A DNA stretch of 64,000 nt from assembly GCF_003399645.1 (NCBI RefSeq), contig NZ_NBXD01000020.1:62001-126000 (forward strand). Direction: 5' to 3'. The DNA is from Subtercola boreus. Its GTDB lineage: Bacteria > Actinomycetota > Actinomycetes > Actinomycetales > Microbacteriaceae. Within the stretch, counting starts at the first letter, position 1. Every line of letters begins with the position of its first letter. Of the stretch, positions 46,466-54,537 are shown piece after piece. The translations under genes were made by a program, and so were the position numbers. The notes under the pieces were generated by a model. That model searched no databases, was not told the DNA's origin, and worked only from the letters and a program-made list of their open reading frames with translations.

Positions 46466-46954
46466 ATGGCGGAGGAAGCAGAAGTCAGCTGGCTGACCCA
46501 GGAGGCCTACGACCGTCTGGCGAACGAACTCGAGTACGCCAGCACCACCGGGCGCCAGGAGATCACCGACAAGATCCAGTCGGCGCGCGAAGAGGGTGAC
46601 CTGAAGGAGAACAGCGGGTACCACGCCGCAAAAGACGAGCAGGGCAAGCAGGAGGCGCGCATCCGCTTCCTCACGAACCTGTTGAAGACCGCGCAGGTGA
46701 GCGAGGCGCCCGAGAGCCACGGTGTCGTGGTGCCGGGCACGGTCATCACGGCGGTCATTGCGGGCGACGAGAGCGTCTTCCTGCTCGGCAGCCGGGAGAT
46801 CGCGGGGCAGAGCGACCTCGACGTCTACTCCGAGAAGAGCCCGCTGGGCACCGCCATCATGGGCCTCGCCGTCGGCGACACCACCACCTACGAGGCACCC
46901 AACGGCCGAGCCATCACGGTCAAGGTCACCGCCGTAGAGAACTACACCGGCTGA
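46466..46954 (+). CDS. greA: transcription elongation factor GreA
   Basis: RNA polymerase secondary-channel factor of 162 residues that rescues backtracked complexes. The N-terminal coiled coil contains the acidic tip AREEGDLKENSGYHAAKDEQGKQE, and the C-terminal FKBP-like domain ends EAPNGRAITVKVTAVE. GGAGGAG precedes the ATG. Confidence 0.96.
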   Translation: MAEEAEVSWLTQEAYDRLANELEYASTTGRQEITDKIQSAREEGDLKENSGYHAAKDEQGKQEARIRFLTNLLKTAQVSEAPESHGVVVPGTVITAVIAGDESVFLLGSREIAGQSDLDVYSEKSPLGTAIMGLAVGDTTTYEAPNGRAITVKVTAVENYTG

Positions 46955-47069
46955 CCGGCCCCGCCGGCAGTTTCACAGCGCTCGGAGCCGGATGCAGGTA
47001 GTTCGCGGGTCAACCGGGGGCGAAAAGGCCGCACTGCGCCTGCGAGATGTCGGGGGTGCGGCCCACGCG

Positions 47070-48323
47070 TCAGTCCTGGGCGAGGCGAGCGTCGTAGCCC
47101 GCGTCGCGGAGGCGCGCGATGACCTCGGCGCGGTGCTCGGGGCCGCGCGTCTCGACGCTCAGCTCGAGTTCGACCTCGCTGAGCTGCAGCCCGCGCCCGT
47201 GCCGGGTGTGCAGCACCTCGATCACGTTGGCGTTCGCCTCCGCGACGATCTCGGCCGTGCGCGCGAGCTGGCCCGGGCGATCGGGCAGCATGATCTTGAG
47301 CTTGAGATAGCGATCGGATGCCGCCAGCCCGTTGCTGATGACCCGCTGCATGAGCAGGGGGTCGATGTTGCCGCCCGACAGCACCACGACCGTCGTACCC
47401 AGCTCGCCGAGCTGCCCCGACAGGATCGCCGCGACGCCGACGGCGCCGGCCGGCTCCACCACGAGCTTGGCCCGCTCGAGCAGCACGAGGATGGCCCGCG
47501 CGATGTCGGCCTCGGTCACCAGCACGATTTCGTCGACCAGCTCCCGGATGATCTCGAAATTCAGGATGCCCGGCTTCGCCACCGCGATTCCGTCGGCGAT
47601 CGTGGCCGACGTGCTGATCTTCGTCGGCTCCCCCATTGCCAGCGACGTCGGATAGGCCGCCGCATTGGCCGCCTGCACCCCGATCACCCGCACCTCGCGG
47701 CCCTCGGCCGCCGCACGCTGCTTGATCGCGCTGGCCACGCCCGAGATGAGCCCGCCGCCGCCGATCGGCACGATGATGGTGTCGAAGGCGGGAGCCTGCT
47801 CCCAGATCTCGAGGCCGAGCGTTCCCTGGCCCACAATGACATCCGGATGATCGAACGGCGGGATGAGCACCGCTCCGGTCGTGGCCGCGTACTCCGCCGC
47901 CGCCGCCAGGGGCTCCTCGACCGTGTGGCCGCGCAGCAGAACATCCGCCCCGTAGTCGCGGGTCGCCTGGAGTTTGGGCAGCGCGACTCCGAGCGGCATG
48001 AAGATGGTGGCCTTGATGCCGAGCTCACGGGCGGCGAACGCCACACCCTGGGCGTGGTTGCCGGCCGACGCGGCCACGACGCCCCGGGCCTTCTCTTCGT
48101 CGCTGAGCCGTGACATCCGGTTGTAGGCACCCCGGATCTTGTACGACCCGGTGCGCTGCAGGTTCTCGAGCTTCAGGAGCACGTCGCTGCCCAGCACCTC
48201 GGCGAGATAGCGCGAGGTCTCGAGCGGCGTGGTCTGCGCGACCCGGGAGACCACGGCCCGCGCAGCCTCGATGTCGGCCAGGGCCGGAACAGCGGAGCGG
48301 GTGTGCGAGGGCGTCTCAAGCAT
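47070..48323 (-). CDS. ilvA: threonine ammonia-lyase (biosynthetic/catabolic) with ACT domain
   Basis: PLP enzyme of 417 residues converting threonine to 2-oxobutanoate for isoleucine synthesis. PLP lysine in RTGSYKIRGAYNRM, VAASAGNHAQGVAFAA, the glycine loop PIGGGGLISGVA, and a single C-terminal ACT domain (about 345-417, LKIMLPDRPGQLARTAEIVAEANANV). One ACT domain is typical of the shorter IlvA class. The ATG at 48323 overlaps the AI-2E-transporter stop by 8 bp. Confidence 0.93.
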   Translation of the reverse strand: MLETPSHTRSAVPALADIEAARAVVSRVAQTTPLETSRYLAEVLGSDVLLKLENLQRTGSYKIRGAYNRMSRLSDEEKARGVVAASAGNHAQGVAFAARELGIKATIFMPLGVALPKLQATRDYGADVLLRGHTVEEPLAAAAEYAATTGAVLIPPFDHPDVIVGQGTLGLEIWEQAPAFDTIIVPIGGGGLISGVASAIKQRAAAEGREVRVIGVQAANAAAYPTSLAMGEPTKISTSATIADGIAVAKPGILNFEIIRELVDEIVLVTEADIARAILVLLERAKLVVEPAGAVGVAAILSGQLGELGTTVVVLSGGNIDPLLMQRVISNGLAASDRYLKLKIMLPDRPGQLARTAEIVAEANANVIEVLHTRHGRGLQLSEVELELSVETRGPEHRAEVIARLRDAGYDARLAQD

Positions 48324-49527
48324 CGGGTAGGGGCTCTTTCGGCTCGGGTCGGGCGTGCCAGACGCCACTCGCGATGTACTTCACCATCACGTTCAGGGTC
48401 GCGATGAACGGCACCGCGAAAAAGGCGCCCGGGATACCAGCGATGATACTTCCCCCGGCTACGGCGAGCACGACGGCCAGGGGGTGCACCTTGACCGCGG
48501 TCCCCATGACGAGCGGTTGCAGAACATGCCCTTCGATCTGCTGCACCAGCAGCACGACACCGAGCATCGCCAGGGCGATCGGCCAGCCGTTGTAGACCAG
48601 CGCGATGAAGATGGCCACGACACCGGTCAGTACGGCGCCGACCACCGGGATGAACGAGCCGAGGAACACCAGCACGGCGACCGGTACGGCAAGCGGAACG
48701 CCGAGCAGGAAGGCGCCGAGGCCGATACCCACCGCGTCGACGAATGCCACGAGGATCTGCACTTTCACGAAACTCTGCAGGGTGGTCCAGCCCGCCGTGC
48801 CTGCGCCGTCGACGCCCGCGCGGGCGCGCTTCGGGAAGATGCGTACAACGAAGGCCCAGATGCCCCGGCCGTCGATCAGGATGAAGAGGGTCGAGAAGAG
48901 CACGAGCAGCACGCCGGTGAGCACATGGGTGAGCGTCGAGCCGACGCTCAGTGCCCCGCTGACCAGCGCTGAGCTGTCGTTCTGGATCGCCTGGAACGCC
49001 TGCCCGATGTATCCGTTGATCTGGTCGTCGCTGAGCTGCAGCGGGCCGGTCTTCAGCCAGTCGCGCAGCATGTTGTAGCTGTTGGTGCTCTGGGTCTTCA
49101 GGTCGGCGTAGCCCGAGGAGATTTGGGTTGTGACCAGGAAGCCGAGCGCACCGATGACGATGAACACGGTGAGGATCGACACGACGATGGCGAGCCACCT
49201 CGGCCAGTGGTGCCTGACCAGGAAGTTCTTGTAGGGCACGAGCAGGGCGCTCAGCACGACCGCGATGAGAAGCGGGATGATCACCAGCGAGAACTGAGCG
49301 AGCACGAACAGCAGCGCGGCGAGTGCCCCCATGATGACCAGCAGGCGCCAGGCCCAGGCACCAGCGATCTGCATTCCCGGCGGTACCGAACCGGCCGCGG
49401 CCGCGGCGGTCGTGGTGGCTTCGGTGAGGGATGCTGCCGACTCCGCCACGTCGTATCGCGCCCGGGCGGCGGCCTGTCGCCGTGCGAAGAAACCGGAGGG
49501 CCTGCGGGGGTGGGCTGTGCCTGACAT
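48316..49527 (-). CDS. AI-2E family transporter (PerM-like exporter)
   Basis: Membrane protein of 403 residues with 7-8 helices. FSLVIIPLLIAVVLSALLVPYKNFL and LVFLGSFIPVVGAVLTGVVAIFIAL with LVQQIEGHVLQPLVMG are characteristic of the family. Substrate unknown; members export small molecules or ions. TAGACT lies 6 nt before the ATG. The stop overlaps ilvA, so ilvA may be cotranscribed. Confidence 0.92.
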   Translation of the reverse strand: MSGTAHPRRPSGFFARRQAAARARYDVAESAASLTEATTTAAAAAGSVPPGMQIAGAWAWRLLVIMGALAALLFVLAQFSLVIIPLLIAVVLSALLVPYKNFLVRHHWPRWLAIVVSILTVFIVIGALGFLVTTQISSGYADLKTQSTNSYNMLRDWLKTGPLQLSDDQINGYIGQAFQAIQNDSSALVSGALSVGSTLTHVLTGVLLVLFSTLFILIDGRGIWAFVVRIFPKRARAGVDGAGTAGWTTLQSFVKVQILVAFVDAVGIGLGAFLLGVPLAVPVAVLVFLGSFIPVVGAVLTGVVAIFIALVYNGWPIALAMLGVVLLVQQIEGHVLQPLVMGTAVKVHPLAVVLAVAGGSIIAGIPGAFFAVPFIATLNVMVKYIASGVWHARPEPKEPLPDA

Positions 49528-49539
49528 TTTCCCAGTCTA
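49528..49539 (-). promoter_or_regulatory. -10 element for the AI-2E transporter
   Basis: Minus-strand TAGACT (complement of 49534-49539), 6 nt before the ATG at 49527. Confidence 0.6.
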
Positions 49540-49621
49540 GAAGTCACGGCAGCTGCCCGGCGGGGGGTTGCCCTGCCCGGCGCGGGGCGGGTGGAGTTGC
49601 CGGCCTGTCGGACGTCGGCAC

Positions 49622-49633
49622 TATGGTCGAGAC
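49622..49633 (+). promoter_or_regulatory. -10 element for the YcaQ-like gene
   Basis: TATGGT at 49622-49627, 6 nt before the GTG at 49634. Confidence 0.55.
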
Positions 49634-50920
49634 GTGGTCGATCCGATGTCAGCAGGTCTCGCCCGGAGGGTGGCGCTGGGCGCGCAGGGTTTCGGGTCGC
49701 CCGCAGCGGGCAGCGCGACATCCGCCCCGGGTCTGCGGCAGCTGACGCCGCTCGTGTCGAAACTGGCGCTGCTGCAGATCGACTCCGTGAACGTGTTCGA
49801 GCGCAGCCACTACCTCCCCGTGTTCGCCCGGCTGGGCGCCTACCCGAAGGCCGAGCTCGACCGGCTCACCTATGGCCCGCGCATGATCGAGTACTGGGCG
49901 CATGTGGCGTCGTTCATTCCGCTCACCACCCTGCCGTTGCTCGCCTGGCGGATGGATGACTACCGAGCCAGCGCCTTGGCAGACGCCAACTCGTGGGCGA
50001 ACGCCAACCCCCGCATGATCGCCTGGCTGAAGAGCGAGCTGGCCGAGAAGGGTCCGATGCCGGCCAGCGCCATCGAGCACGAGAGCAACCGGCGGAACGG
50101 CCCGTGGTGGGGCTGGAGCGACGTGAAGATCGGGCTCGAGACGCTCTTCCGCTGGGGAGAGGTGGTGGCCGCCGGGCGCACCCGCTTCGAGCGCAGCTAC
50201 GGGCTGCCGGAGCAGATGCTGCCGGAGGCCATTCTCGCGGCGCTGGCGGAGCGGTCGTTCCTGGGCGGCGCGGGCGGCGCGGCGGCGGATGGCGCGGCGG
50301 CGGTCGGCGCGGGCGCTGCGGGACTGGCCCGCGCAGAATCCATGCGCGAGCTGGTGTCGCTGTCGGCGCGGGCGCTCGGGGTGGGGACGGTCGGTGACCT
50401 GGCCGACTACTTCCGGTTGAAGACCGCGGATGCCCTACCCGCCATCCGCGCCCTCGAAGACACCGGCGAGCTGCTGCCCGTGGCGGTCGACGGCTGGGGT
50501 CGACCGTCCTGGTTGCACCGCGATGCACGCCTGCCGAGGCGGATCGAGGCCGCGGCCGTGCTCTCGCCCTTCGATCCCGTCGTCTGGCGCCGAGAGCGGG
50601 CCGAGCGCCTCTTCGACTTCCACTACCGTATCGAGATCTACACGCCCGAGCCCAAGCGCATCTTCGGCTACTACGTGCTGCCGGTGCTCATCGACGAACG
50701 CGTCGTCGGTCGCGTCGATCTGAAGAGCGACCGCAAGGCCGGCATCCTCCGCGTACCGTCCGCCTGGATAGAACCCCGTGTCTCCCCCGCCGATCACCCT
50801 GCCATCGCTGCCCGCCTCGCCACCGTGCTCCACACCGCCGCCGCCTGGCAGAACCTCGACGCCGTCACCCCCACTCTCCCCCTCCGCGGCACCTTCGCCA
50901 CCCCCTCACCGCCGCCCTGA
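49634..50920 (+). CDS. winged-helix DNA-binding protein, YcaQ/AlkZ-like glycosylase family
   Basis: Protein of 428 residues in the HTH_42 family, whose characterised members unhook DNA crosslinks. LALLQIDSVNVFERSHYLPVFARLG near residue 45 carries the conserved Gln-x-Asp segment, followed by WAHVASFIP, WWGWSDVKIGLETLFRWGEV, and LSPFDPVVWRRERAERLFDFHYRIEIYTPEPKRIFGYYVLPVL near the C terminus. An Ala/Gly insert near 220 is low complexity. Start chosen from the TATGGT hexamer 6 nt upstream. Confidence 0.88.
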   Translation: MVDPMSAGLARRVALGAQGFGSPAAGSATSAPGLRQLTPLVSKLALLQIDSVNVFERSHYLPVFARLGAYPKAELDRLTYGPRMIEYWAHVASFIPLTTLPLLAWRMDDYRASALADANSWANANPRMIAWLKSELAEKGPMPASAIEHESNRRNGPWWGWSDVKIGLETLFRWGEVVAAGRTRFERSYGLPEQMLPEAILAALAERSFLGGAGGAAADGAAAVGAGAAGLARAESMRELVSLSARALGVGTVGDLADYFRLKTADALPAIRALEDTGELLPVAVDGWGRPSWLHRDARLPRRIEAAAVLSPFDPVVWRRERAERLFDFHYRIEIYTPEPKRIFGYYVLPVLIDERVVGRVDLKSDRKAGILRVPSAWIEPRVSPADHPAIAARLATVLHTAAAWQNLDAVTPTLPLRGTFATPSPPP

Positions 50921-51016
50921 CAGCCCCCACCCCCTGACCGACCCCTGCCCCTGACCCTCACCACCCCGACACCACCCCACCACCCCGACACCCCCCCCGT
51001 CATCCACCCCAGCCCC

Positions 51017-51079
51017 AAATCGTTAGGTCAAAAAACCTCCCAAAACCCCGGCTATCGGGTGTTTTTTGCCCTATCGTTT
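51017..51079. terminator. long imperfect hairpin, candidate bidirectional terminator
   Basis: Left arm 51017-51041 (contains AAAAAACCTCCC) and right arm 51057-51079 (contains GGGTGTTTTTTG) pair with a few mismatches around a GC-rich loop. A-run on one side and T-run on the other fit termination of both the YcaQ-like gene and htpX. Confidence 0.65.
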
Positions 51080-51250
51080 GTGCCCCGGCCCGCGGCAGGG
51101 CGTCATGGCGGGGCCCGGGCGCCAGACATCCGGGCGGGGCTTCGGGCGGGGCGCGACGGCTCGGCAGCATGCGACGGCGCGGCGGGGTCCGGCGGCGCGC
51201 GGGTGCGGCACGGCGGGGTGCGGCGGCGGGACGCCGGACGGCCGCGGGTC

Positions 51251-51456
51251 GTACGGTGCCACCCACCGCGACGGGACGGCCGCGCGTCGTACGGTGCCAC
51301 CCACCGCGACAGGACGGCCGCGCGTCGTACGGTGCCACCCACCGCGACAGGACGGCCGCGCGTCGTACGGTGCCACCCACCGCGACAGGACGGCCGCGCG
51401 TCGTACGGTGCCACCCACCGCGACAGGGCGGCCGCGCGTCGTACGGTGCCGCCCGA
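51251..51456. repeat. 38-bp tandem repeats, about 5.4 copies
   Basis: GTACGGTGCC recurs at 51251, 51289, 51327, 51365, 51403 and 51441, exactly 38 bp apart. Units are nearly identical, with changes at positions such as GACGGGAC/GACAGGAC. There are no spacers, so it is a minisatellite and not a CRISPR array. Confidence 0.93.
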
Positions 51457-51472
51457 AGGGCGGACCATAAAC

Positions 51473-52348
51473 TCAGAACGTGCCGCCCATGCGCTCGAGG
51501 CGTGCGACGCGGTCGGGGAGCGGGGGGTGGGTCGCGAAGAGGCGGTTCATGAGGCCGGGCTTGAGGGGGTCGGCGATCCACATGTGCGCCATCGAGGTGG
51601 ACTGCCGCAGCATCGGGCGCCCGTAGTTCTCGAGTTTGACGAGGGCGCTGGCCAGAGCATCCGGGTGCCGGGTCGTCATCGCGCTGGTGGCGTCGGCGAG
51701 GTACTCCCGCTGGCGGGAGACGGCGAGCTGCACCACCGTGGCGACGAGCGGCGCGATGACCGCCGCCACGAGCCCCAGGATGAGCAGCGCCGGGTTCGAG
51801 TTGTTGTTGTTTCCGCGGCCGAAGAAGGCCATGCGCAGGAAGAAGTCCGCGATCAGCCCCACCGCCACGACCAGCCCGTACACGATGAGCGACACCCGGA
51901 TGTCGTAGTTCGCCACGTGCCCGAGCTCGTGCGCCATCACGCCTTCGAGTTCGGAGTCGGTCATGATGTCGAGCAGCCCGGTCGTCACCGCCACCGCCGC
52001 GTGCGCCGGATCGCGCCCGGTGGCGAAGGCGTTCGGGGCGGGATCGTTCACGATGTACACCCGTGGCATGGGCGTACCCGACGTGATCGACAGGTTCTCG
52101 ACGATGCGCCAGAGCCTCGGGTTGTCTGCCTTGTGGATCTCGATGGCCCCACTCGAGATGACGGCCTGCGAACCGGCGAAGAAGTACTGCACCACCGCGA
52201 ACCCGATGGCGAAGACCAGGATGACGACGGTCAGCGAGAAGCTGTTGTAGATGTACCCCGCGAGGTAGCCGAGCCCCCCGATGATGAGGATGAACAGCAC
52301 GAGGATGATGACGGTGTTGCGCTTGTTCTGCGCGATCGCCCGGTACAC
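51473..52348 (-). CDS. htpX: M48 family zinc metalloprotease HtpX
   Basis: Membrane protease of 291 residues for quality control of membrane proteins. Two N-terminal helices, zinc motif VMAHELGHVANYD near residue 140, two further helices, and the third ligand in SRQREYLADATS. Ends LPDRVARLERMGGTF. It lies 12 bp after lemA on the same strand, the usual htpX-lemA pairing. Confidence 0.94.
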   Translation of the reverse strand: MYRAIAQNKRNTVIILVLFILIIGGLGYLAGYIYNSFSLTVVILVFAIGFAVVQYFFAGSQAVISSGAIEIHKADNPRLWRIVENLSITSGTPMPRVYIVNDPAPNAFATGRDPAHAAVAVTTGLLDIMTDSELEGVMAHELGHVANYDIRVSLIVYGLVVAVGLIADFFLRMAFFGRGNNNNSNPALLILGLVAAVIAPLVATVVQLAVSRQREYLADATSAMTTRHPDALASALVKLENYGRPMLRQSTSMAHMWIADPLKPGLMNRLFATHPPLPDRVARLERMGGTF

Positions 52349-52360
52349 GGTGGAAGCGGG

Positions 52361-52927
52361 CTAGAACTGCACGCGCGGCGGCTCGGCGATGGCCGCCAGG
52401 TCGCCGACCTCGAAGAAGTCGGTCGAGTTGAACCCGAGGCGCTTTGCGAACACGTTGTTCGGAAAGACCTTGATCTTCGTGTTCAGCTCACGCACGCCGC
52501 CGTTGTAGAACCGGCGCGACGCCTGCACCTTGTCTTCGGTGTCGACCAGTTCGGCCTGCAACTGCAGGAAGTTCTGCGAGGCCTGCAGCTGCGGGTAGGC
52601 CTCCGCCACCGCGAAGATGCTCTTGAGCGCGGTCTGCATGTGGTTCTCGGCGACGGATGCCTCGGCCGGCCCCTGCGCGCCGAGCGTCTCTGCGCGTGCC
52701 CGGGTCACCGACTCGAAGACGCCCTTCTCGTGCGCGGCATAGCCCTTCACCGACTCGATGAGGTTCGGCAGCAGGTCGGCCCGCCGCTTCAGTTGCACGG
52801 TGATGTCGCTCCACGCCTCTTCGACGCGCACGTTCAGCGTGACCAGGGAGTTGTAGGTCGCCCACAGGTAGATGCCGACGATGACGACGAGCACAACAAC
52901 AACGATCAGAGCGATTAGCCATCCCAT
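52361..52927 (-). CDS. lemA: LemA family protein
   Basis: Membrane-anchored helical protein of 188 residues. One N-terminal helix (LIALIVVVVLVVIVGIYLWA), then YNSLVTLNVRVEEAWSDITVQLKRRADLLPNLIESVKGYAAHE, the family signature, and a C-terminal RFYNGGVRELNTKI. Function unknown. The ATG at 52927 is favoured by TATAGT 7 nt upstream over the GTG at 52936. Confidence 0.94.
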   Translation of the reverse strand: MGWLIALIVVVVLVVIVGIYLWATYNSLVTLNVRVEEAWSDITVQLKRRADLLPNLIESVKGYAAHEKGVFESVTRARAETLGAQGPAEASVAENHMQTALKSIFAVAEAYPQLQASQNFLQLQAELVDTEDKVQASRRFYNGGVRELNTKIKVFPNNVFAKRLGFNSTDFFEVGDLAAIAEPPRVQF

Positions 52928-52940
52928 GCCCACCACTATA
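52928..52940 (-). promoter_or_regulatory. -10 element for lemA-htpX
   Basis: Minus-strand TATAGT (complement of 52935-52940), 7 nt before the ATG at 52927. Confidence 0.6.
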
Positions 52941-53013
52941 ACGACTGAGGGCTCCTCACACAGCGGCAGCGTGGCAAGCTCTCAGCGACGAAACAGGCTC
53001 CGGATGACCGGCC

Positions 53014-54537
53014 TCACGAACGCGCTTCGAGCACCCTCTGCACCCATTCGAAGGACTGTTTCGGCGTGCGATCACGGGTCGTGAAATCGACGTGCACGAG
53101 CCCGAACCGCTCGCCGTACCCCGCCGCCCACTCGAACCCGTCGAGCAGCGACCGGATGTAGTAGCCGCGCAGATGCACCGCCGCCGCCGGCCCGCCTGGA
53201 GCGACCGCATCGAGTGCAGCGGCCACGTGCGACGTGAGGTAGTCGATGCGCGCACCGTCACGCACCCGAGGGGCGCCGGTCTCAGCATCCAGCTCCACCC
53301 GGTCGGCCAGGCCGACCCCGCCCTCGGTGACGAAGACGGGCGGCAGCGCCTCACCGTAGCGAGCGGCGAGCTCGGTGAGGGCCACCCCGAGGAACTCCGG
53401 CGCGTTCGGCCGACCGGAGCCCGTGCGGTCGAACTCGGGCCAGGGCGCAACATGGAACGGCAACGATGTCAGCGCCGACGCCTCGCCGTCGGGCGAGACC
53501 TGGCCGCCGGCGCCCGAGGCGATGCGCGTGGGGGCCAGGTAGTCGATGCCGTAGAAGTCGAGGGGCTGCCGGATGATCACCAGATCACCCTCGGGTGCCT
53601 CCACGAGCGGGCGCAGCAGCCGTTGGAACTCATCGGGAACCGGCGGGTAGGAGCCGCGCAGCACCGCGTCGCCGAACATCGTGTTGTGCACGATGTCGTA
53701 GAGCGCGGCGAACGCCACGTCATCGTCGGAAGCGGTGACCGGGGAGACGGGCGAATACGCATTGGCGATGCCCACCTCGCCGGTCACCGAAGCTGCCCTG
53801 AGCGCCTGCACGGCGAGACCGTGCCCGACCAGCTGGTGGTGCCCGGCGGGGAGGGCGTCGAACAGCGCCGTGCCGCCCGGCGCGTGCATTCCGAGGGCGT
53901 AGCCGTTCAGCATCACGGTCGCGGGCTCGTGCAGGGTGACCCATCGGTCGATGCGGTCGCCGAACTGCTCGCCGACCTCGTACGCGTAGTCGCCGAACCG
54001 GTTCGCGGTGTCGCGGTTCAGCCAGCCGCCGCGGAGTTCGACCGGGGTGTCCCAGTGGAAGAGCGTCGCCATCGGGCTGATGCCGGCTGCGAGGAGCTCG
54101 TCGAGCAGCCGGTCGTAGAACGCGATCCCGTCACGGTTCAGTGACCCTGCTCCGCCGGGCTGAAGCCGCGGCCAGCCGAAGGAGAAGCTGTACGATTCTG
54201 CGCCGAGCGTCGCGAGCAGCGCGACGTCTTCGCTGACCCGGTGGAAGTGATCCGCTGCCACATCTGCGGTCGCTCCCCCGCGGATGCGGCCGGGCTGGTG
54301 GCTGAAGTCGTCCCACACCGAGAGCGTGCGACCACCGTCATGGCTGCCGCCCTCGACCTGGAAGGCGCTCGTCGAGACTCCGAGCACGAAGCCCGCCGGG
54401 AGCCGGGTCGCGAAGGCCTCGGCCTCACCCTGGGCGGTGTCACGGGCATCCGTTCGTCGCCGGCCGGGCGCGGGAGACCGGCGCGGGGATGAACGGCGCG
54501 GGCCGCTCGAGCCGACCGGGTTGCGGGCAGCGCTCAT
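53014..54537 (-). CDS. GH1 family beta-glucosidase-like protein, atypical active-site motifs
   Basis: TIM-barrel glycosidase of 507 residues. GH1 landmarks: FVLGVSTSAFQVEGG, SFSFGWPRLQPGG, TLFHWDTPVEL, acid/base region WVTLHEPATV (Glu near 204), DFYGIDYL, nucleophile region VFVTEGGVG (Glu near 405) and FEWAAGYGERFGLVHVDF. Both catalytic Glu are kept, but the usual TLNEP and TENG motifs read TLHEP and TEGG, losing the two Asn residues that normally contact the sugar 2-OH or support the nucleophile. No signal peptide; a basic Pro/Arg/Ser-rich N terminus of about 40 residues is extra. Last gene of a four-gene operon, starting by ATGA overlap. Confidence 0.87.
   Translation of the reverse strand: MSAARNPVGSSGPRRSSPRRSPAPGRRRTDARDTAQGEAEAFATRLPAGFVLGVSTSAFQVEGGSHDGGRTLSVWDDFSHQPGRIRGGATADVAADHFHRVSEDVALLATLGAESYSFSFGWPRLQPGGAGSLNRDGIAFYDRLLDELLAAGISPMATLFHWDTPVELRGGWLNRDTANRFGDYAYEVGEQFGDRIDRWVTLHEPATVMLNGYALGMHAPGGTALFDALPAGHHQLVGHGLAVQALRAASVTGEVGIANAYSPVSPVTASDDDVAFAALYDIVHNTMFGDAVLRGSYPPVPDEFQRLLRPLVEAPEGDLVIIRQPLDFYGIDYLAPTRIASGAGGQVSPDGEASALTSLPFHVAPWPEFDRTGSGRPNAPEFLGVALTELAARYGEALPPVFVTEGGVGLADRVELDAETGAPRVRDGARIDYLTSHVAAALDAVAPGGPAAAVHLRGYYIRSLLDGFEWAAGYGERFGLVHVDFTTRDRTPKQSFEWVQRVLEARS

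Larger units (their letters stand above)
50921..51472. other. 552-bp convergent intergenic region with hairpin and 38-bp tandem repeats
   Basis: Starts with a C-rich stretch of CCACCCC/CACCCCGACA steps (50921-51016), then a long hairpin, then GC-rich sequence and six periods of a 38-bp repeat up to the htpX stop. Frames across the repeats encode shifting VAPYDAR/WHRTTRG-like peptides because 38 is not a multiple of three, so no gene is called. Confidence 0.75.

Noticed and set aside
47027-47063. GGCCGCAC ... GTGCGGCC inverted repeat between greA and ilvA
   Set aside because: Eight-bp stem with a 21-nt loop and no T-run; too weak to call a terminator.
51251-51456. Possible CRISPR array
   Set aside because: The repeats are directly contiguous with no unique spacers, and no cas genes are present.
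51059-51581. Open frames reading through the 38-bp repeats
   Set aside because: The repeat period is not a multiple of three, so peptides change frame each unit; no starts with binding sites and no domain.
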